DNA from: Adineta vaga | Lineage: Eukaryota; Rotifera | Assembly (NCBI GenBank): GCA_021613535.1 | Contig: CP075497.1 | Span: 8,804,001 to 8,868,000 of the forward strand | Direction: 5' to 3' | Length of the DNA stretch: 64,000 bases | Notes under the pieces: model-generated | Databases searched by the model: none | Told to the model about the DNA's origin: nothing | The model's input: only the letters and a program-made list of their open reading frames with translations | Translations under genes and position numbers: made by a program | Shown here: one piece after another, positions 61,293-64,000 of the stretch | Numbering within the stretch: the first letter of the stretch is position 1 | Layout of the letters: each line of letters opens with the position of its first letter

Positions 61293-63130
61293 TGTTGTTG
61301 TTGTTGTTGACCAGGTGATTGCTTCATTTGTTGATCATAATCACCTACAAAAATCAATTATTTTGATTCGTTGATATTTTTGGTCAAATACATACCATTT
61401 ATTGGACCATGATGTGATATATCAGGTGGCATCGATGGCATGTGAGGTAAGTGTGGATCATACTATAGAAATAAAAATATTTCGAGATATTTTAATGGAA
61501 AAATAAATTTGTCTTGTACCATTGGACTGGGTCCTGGTGGCATTCCTCCAGGCATAGGTCTCATGCCATAAGGTGTCATTTCTCCACCATTTGCATCTTG
61601 AGGACTTGGCATCATTGGTGTTGTAGGTGCATGGCCAGTAGGACAGGGAGTCTAAATCACAATTAAAATAGATAAAATCTTCATTTTAAATCTCTTAGAA
61701 AACAAGTGTAGAAAACGATAAAGTAATATTTTAACTAATAAACGAAGATTATATAGAAGTACGAATGATAGCAGCACGATAGAAGGAAAAGTCTTAAATA
61801 CTTACACCATAAGGAGCAGGCGACGAAGAAGAATAACCACCAACCTATATAAAAACACATAATTAAACAATAAACATTTAATTAGAATGATTTACTCCTG
61901 GTGAATTTGTCATATACATTCTTGGACCAGTTTGATTCATTGATGGTGACATCGATGGTGGCATACCTTGAGGTCGATATGCATTAGGAGGTGGTGGTCC
62001 ACCTGGACCGGGATGACTCATCGAATTTGGTGGTAATCGAGCGCCTGGTGATGTCATCCGTAGACCTAAATTTTCGAAAGAAATAATGTTTTATTTTAAT
62101 AGCACAGTGCGACGAATTTTTACCATTTCGACCGACATCCATTTGTGGTGGCATCAAAGGTCCACCATTTGGTCCACCCTAAATAGAGAAAAAATAGAAT
62201 AATATTGTTTAAATTTGACATCTTCATTTCATACTGGATAGTCTGGTTGAGAAGGCATACGAACAAGTGATCGTGGAGGTGCATTTGGATAGCGAGGATA
62301 CTAGAAAAAGATGCGTTTCTTCTAAGTAAAATAAAAAGCTATTTGATTTGTTTACTTGATTCATCATTTGTTGACCTGATGGCTAAATAAATGAATAAGA
62401 TTTACTTTATTTTCGAAAGAAAAATAATGACTTTCTTACTGGAAAAAAAGGAACGCCTGGATTATGCATTCCTTCATTGACATTCATTGGCATTGGTGGT
62501 GGAGCATTTGGATTTAGATTTGGCTAAAATTAATAAAAAAGAGAATTTATGAAATACATATTAGATGGCATAGTTTCCTACTTGAGGAGGAATACCATTA
62601 GGAGCATAATTGGAATTAATAAAACCCTTTAAAAAAAGTAATGTTTCAATGTAATTGTTTGAAAAACAAACAAAAGAAATCTTACATAATCATGAAATGC
62701 TTTTGCTTCTTCGGAATGAGGATGTTGATCTCGACGTTCCGGTGCTGCACTGTACAAATCCCAAAAGACACTAAAATAAAAATGATTATCTCAAAGGGAA
62801 TGTTTCTCATTTCATCATACTTACCACCACCAACTAAATAAAAATCCTGGTGCTTCGCCGAGTGACATTTTATTCGGTTCCCATTTCATCTATTATATTT
62901 TTTTTCAAAATAAATTTTCAATCACTTCACAAAGATAAAACTTACATCCGCACAAAATCCCTGAGCTGCTTTCAATGCACCAATATGGTACAAATATTCG
63001 TAAACATATAGATTCAATCTAAATGAACAATTATATTTTAGAAAAAGAAAACAATAACTATTTGAAAGTTTCACTTTTCTTTTGCATGCATATCCGATGG
63101 TGCACTAACACCCTTGTTTTTTCCGTACAT
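61082..63130 (-). CDS. SSBP: SSBP2/3/4-type LDB-binding transcription cofactor
   Basis: Multi-exon; first exons 63075-63130, 62946-63018, 62825-62889, 62686-62770. The N-terminal LisH/LUFS domain is nearly complete: [20 protein letters not shown], then [29 protein letters not shown] and EEAKAFHDY match vertebrate SSBPs closely. The rest is Pro/Gly/Met-rich ([31 protein letters not shown]), as in the family, and ends after a poly-Gln tract and a short acidic tail. SSBPs bind and stabilise LDB1/CLIM in LIM-homeodomain complexes in the nucleus. The first Met ([13 protein letters not shown]) aligns with the family start (MFAKGKG...). At least ten exons are split by ~50-70 bp introns. Confidence 0.9.
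61259..61310 (-). repeat. CAG/CAA tract coding poly-Gln in SSBP
   Basis: About 18 consecutive Gln codons, with a pure CAG core flanked by CAA codons. Pure CAG runs tend to change length. Confidence 0.9.
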
Positions 63131-64000
63131 ATTTAATAAGATATTAATTTGAAGATAAATAAACAAAGAACAACATTGGATGTGAAAACTTAATAAACGC
63201 TATATTCAATCTAAAAGATTGAGTTTTTTAAAGTTTAATTTAATTTATATACACCAAGAGATTGAATTTGATTGATCGATTGATTTTATAATAGCAAAAA
63301 AATTCTGTCAAGTAGACACCATTACTTTACAGCTAATACCTCTATTGTATATTCTCGTGAGATCGACACAACGAATGAAAATTGGAAGGAAAATCAACTT
63401 ACAGAAATTTTTAGAATGAACGTATTTCTTTTTTTTCTGTATCAATGTATATAATCATGTGAATGATGGATTCTTTGTAAAGGTTCAAAGAAAAAGTTTG
63501 ATTGGCGGAAGAACACAACCAACCACAGAACGTTTTACTCTCATACTCGGCAATCATACGAAGATTTCAAATTTTGTAGGGAAAAAAAGAGATCAAAATT
63601 ATTGTTATTTTATTTGTTCCGTGAATTAAACTCTGATTACGCGTTGAACATAACTGATTTATTTCTCAATGAGAAACAACTGATAAATGTAAATTTTCCA
63701 ATTTCGTTGAGGATGTCACATAGATAAGACGATATGATAAAGATTGATAAGTATGCAAAATATTCCAGTTTCACGACATAATATTAATAACCATGCATAT
63801 TTATAAAGTCTTTTTTCAACACAAAGTAAAATATTCGTAGATGAATGATAAAATTCTATCGATACATCTTAGAGATTCATTGATCTTTGTAATTTGAATT
63901 TCTAACTAGAGGACTTATTTTTCAGCTCAGAAATCTTTTTGTCCTGCAGCTTTTAGAATCACCTCATTAACTTTTGTCTAAGAGCAAAAATGCATGACTG
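63131..64000. other. Upstream region of SSBP to window end
   Basis: AT-rich; presumably promoter and 5' leader of SSBP. No ORF or RNA gene recognised. Confidence 0.5.

Overview
The window looks like nuclear DNA of a small, compact animal genome, and a bdelloid rotifer (Rotaria/Adineta type) is the best fit. The DNA is strongly AT-rich. Genes are dense and are cut by very short GT-AG introns, mostly about 50-60 bp. The core genes are plainly metazoan: SNX14, HAND, MEST, PXK, SSBP, SLC52A, DDX42, phospholipase D and GILT. Beside them sit enzymes that animals normally lack: a ketol-acid reductoisomerase and a GH3 beta-glucosidase. That mixture of animal and apparently transferred genes is typical of bdelloids. 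The species assignment is inference; no database search was possible.

Left part (1-21.6 kb). The 3' end of a ketol-acid reductoisomerase is followed after only 122 bp by a complete 20-exon SNX14 gene (930-5026). Then come three tandem trefoil + glycoside hydrolase 31 alpha-glucosidases (5263-9228, 9876-13657, 14017-17609), each with 16 exons. Parts of the three copies are identical, including an intron, which points to gene conversion. The middle copy has lost one base in exon 3 and is probably broken. Next is a large inverted repeat (arms about 658 and 717 bp, spacer about 260 bp). It carries two head-to-head, intronless, TATA-box genes for an unrecognised 75-residue protein, with mirrored bZIP-like palindromes in front of each. 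Decayed coding fragments follow, including the tail of a fourth GH31 copy, then a small Ly6/quiver-like secreted protein gene.

Middle part (21.6-45.7 kb). About 6 kb of AT-rich DNA without convincing genes (21.6-27.5 kb) leads to a 16-exon phospholipase D (27565-33153) with a very long linker between its two HKD motifs. Then come GILT thiol reductase, a small membrane ORF and an SLC52-type riboflavin transporter, all on the + strand. HAND (bHLH) lies on the - strand with long flanking non-coding DNA, followed by the DEAD-box helicase DDX42.

Right part (45.7-64 kb). An MEST-like alpha/beta hydrolase (-) is convergent with DDX42. An R-S-ExE ADP-ribosyltransferase (+) and a GH3 beta-glucosidase (-) follow. 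PXK and a PLCXD-type phospholipase lie in tandem (-). A divergent + pair encodes an unknown membrane protein and an R-SNARE-like tail-anchored protein. The SSBP2/3/4 homologue (-) lies near the right end.

How the pieces fit: most are housekeeping signalling, trafficking and nuclear genes with no shared pathway. The glycosidases (three GH31, one GH3) suit digestion of plant or algal carbohydrate. Two themes cut across the window. First, many genes have a splice-acceptor-like AG a few to about 30 bases before the ATG and sit very close to an upstream same-strand gene, which would suit spliced-leader trans-splicing of short operons. Second, local duplication, inversion and conversion are frequent. 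All exon limits were worked out by eye from splice consensus, frame and family alignment.
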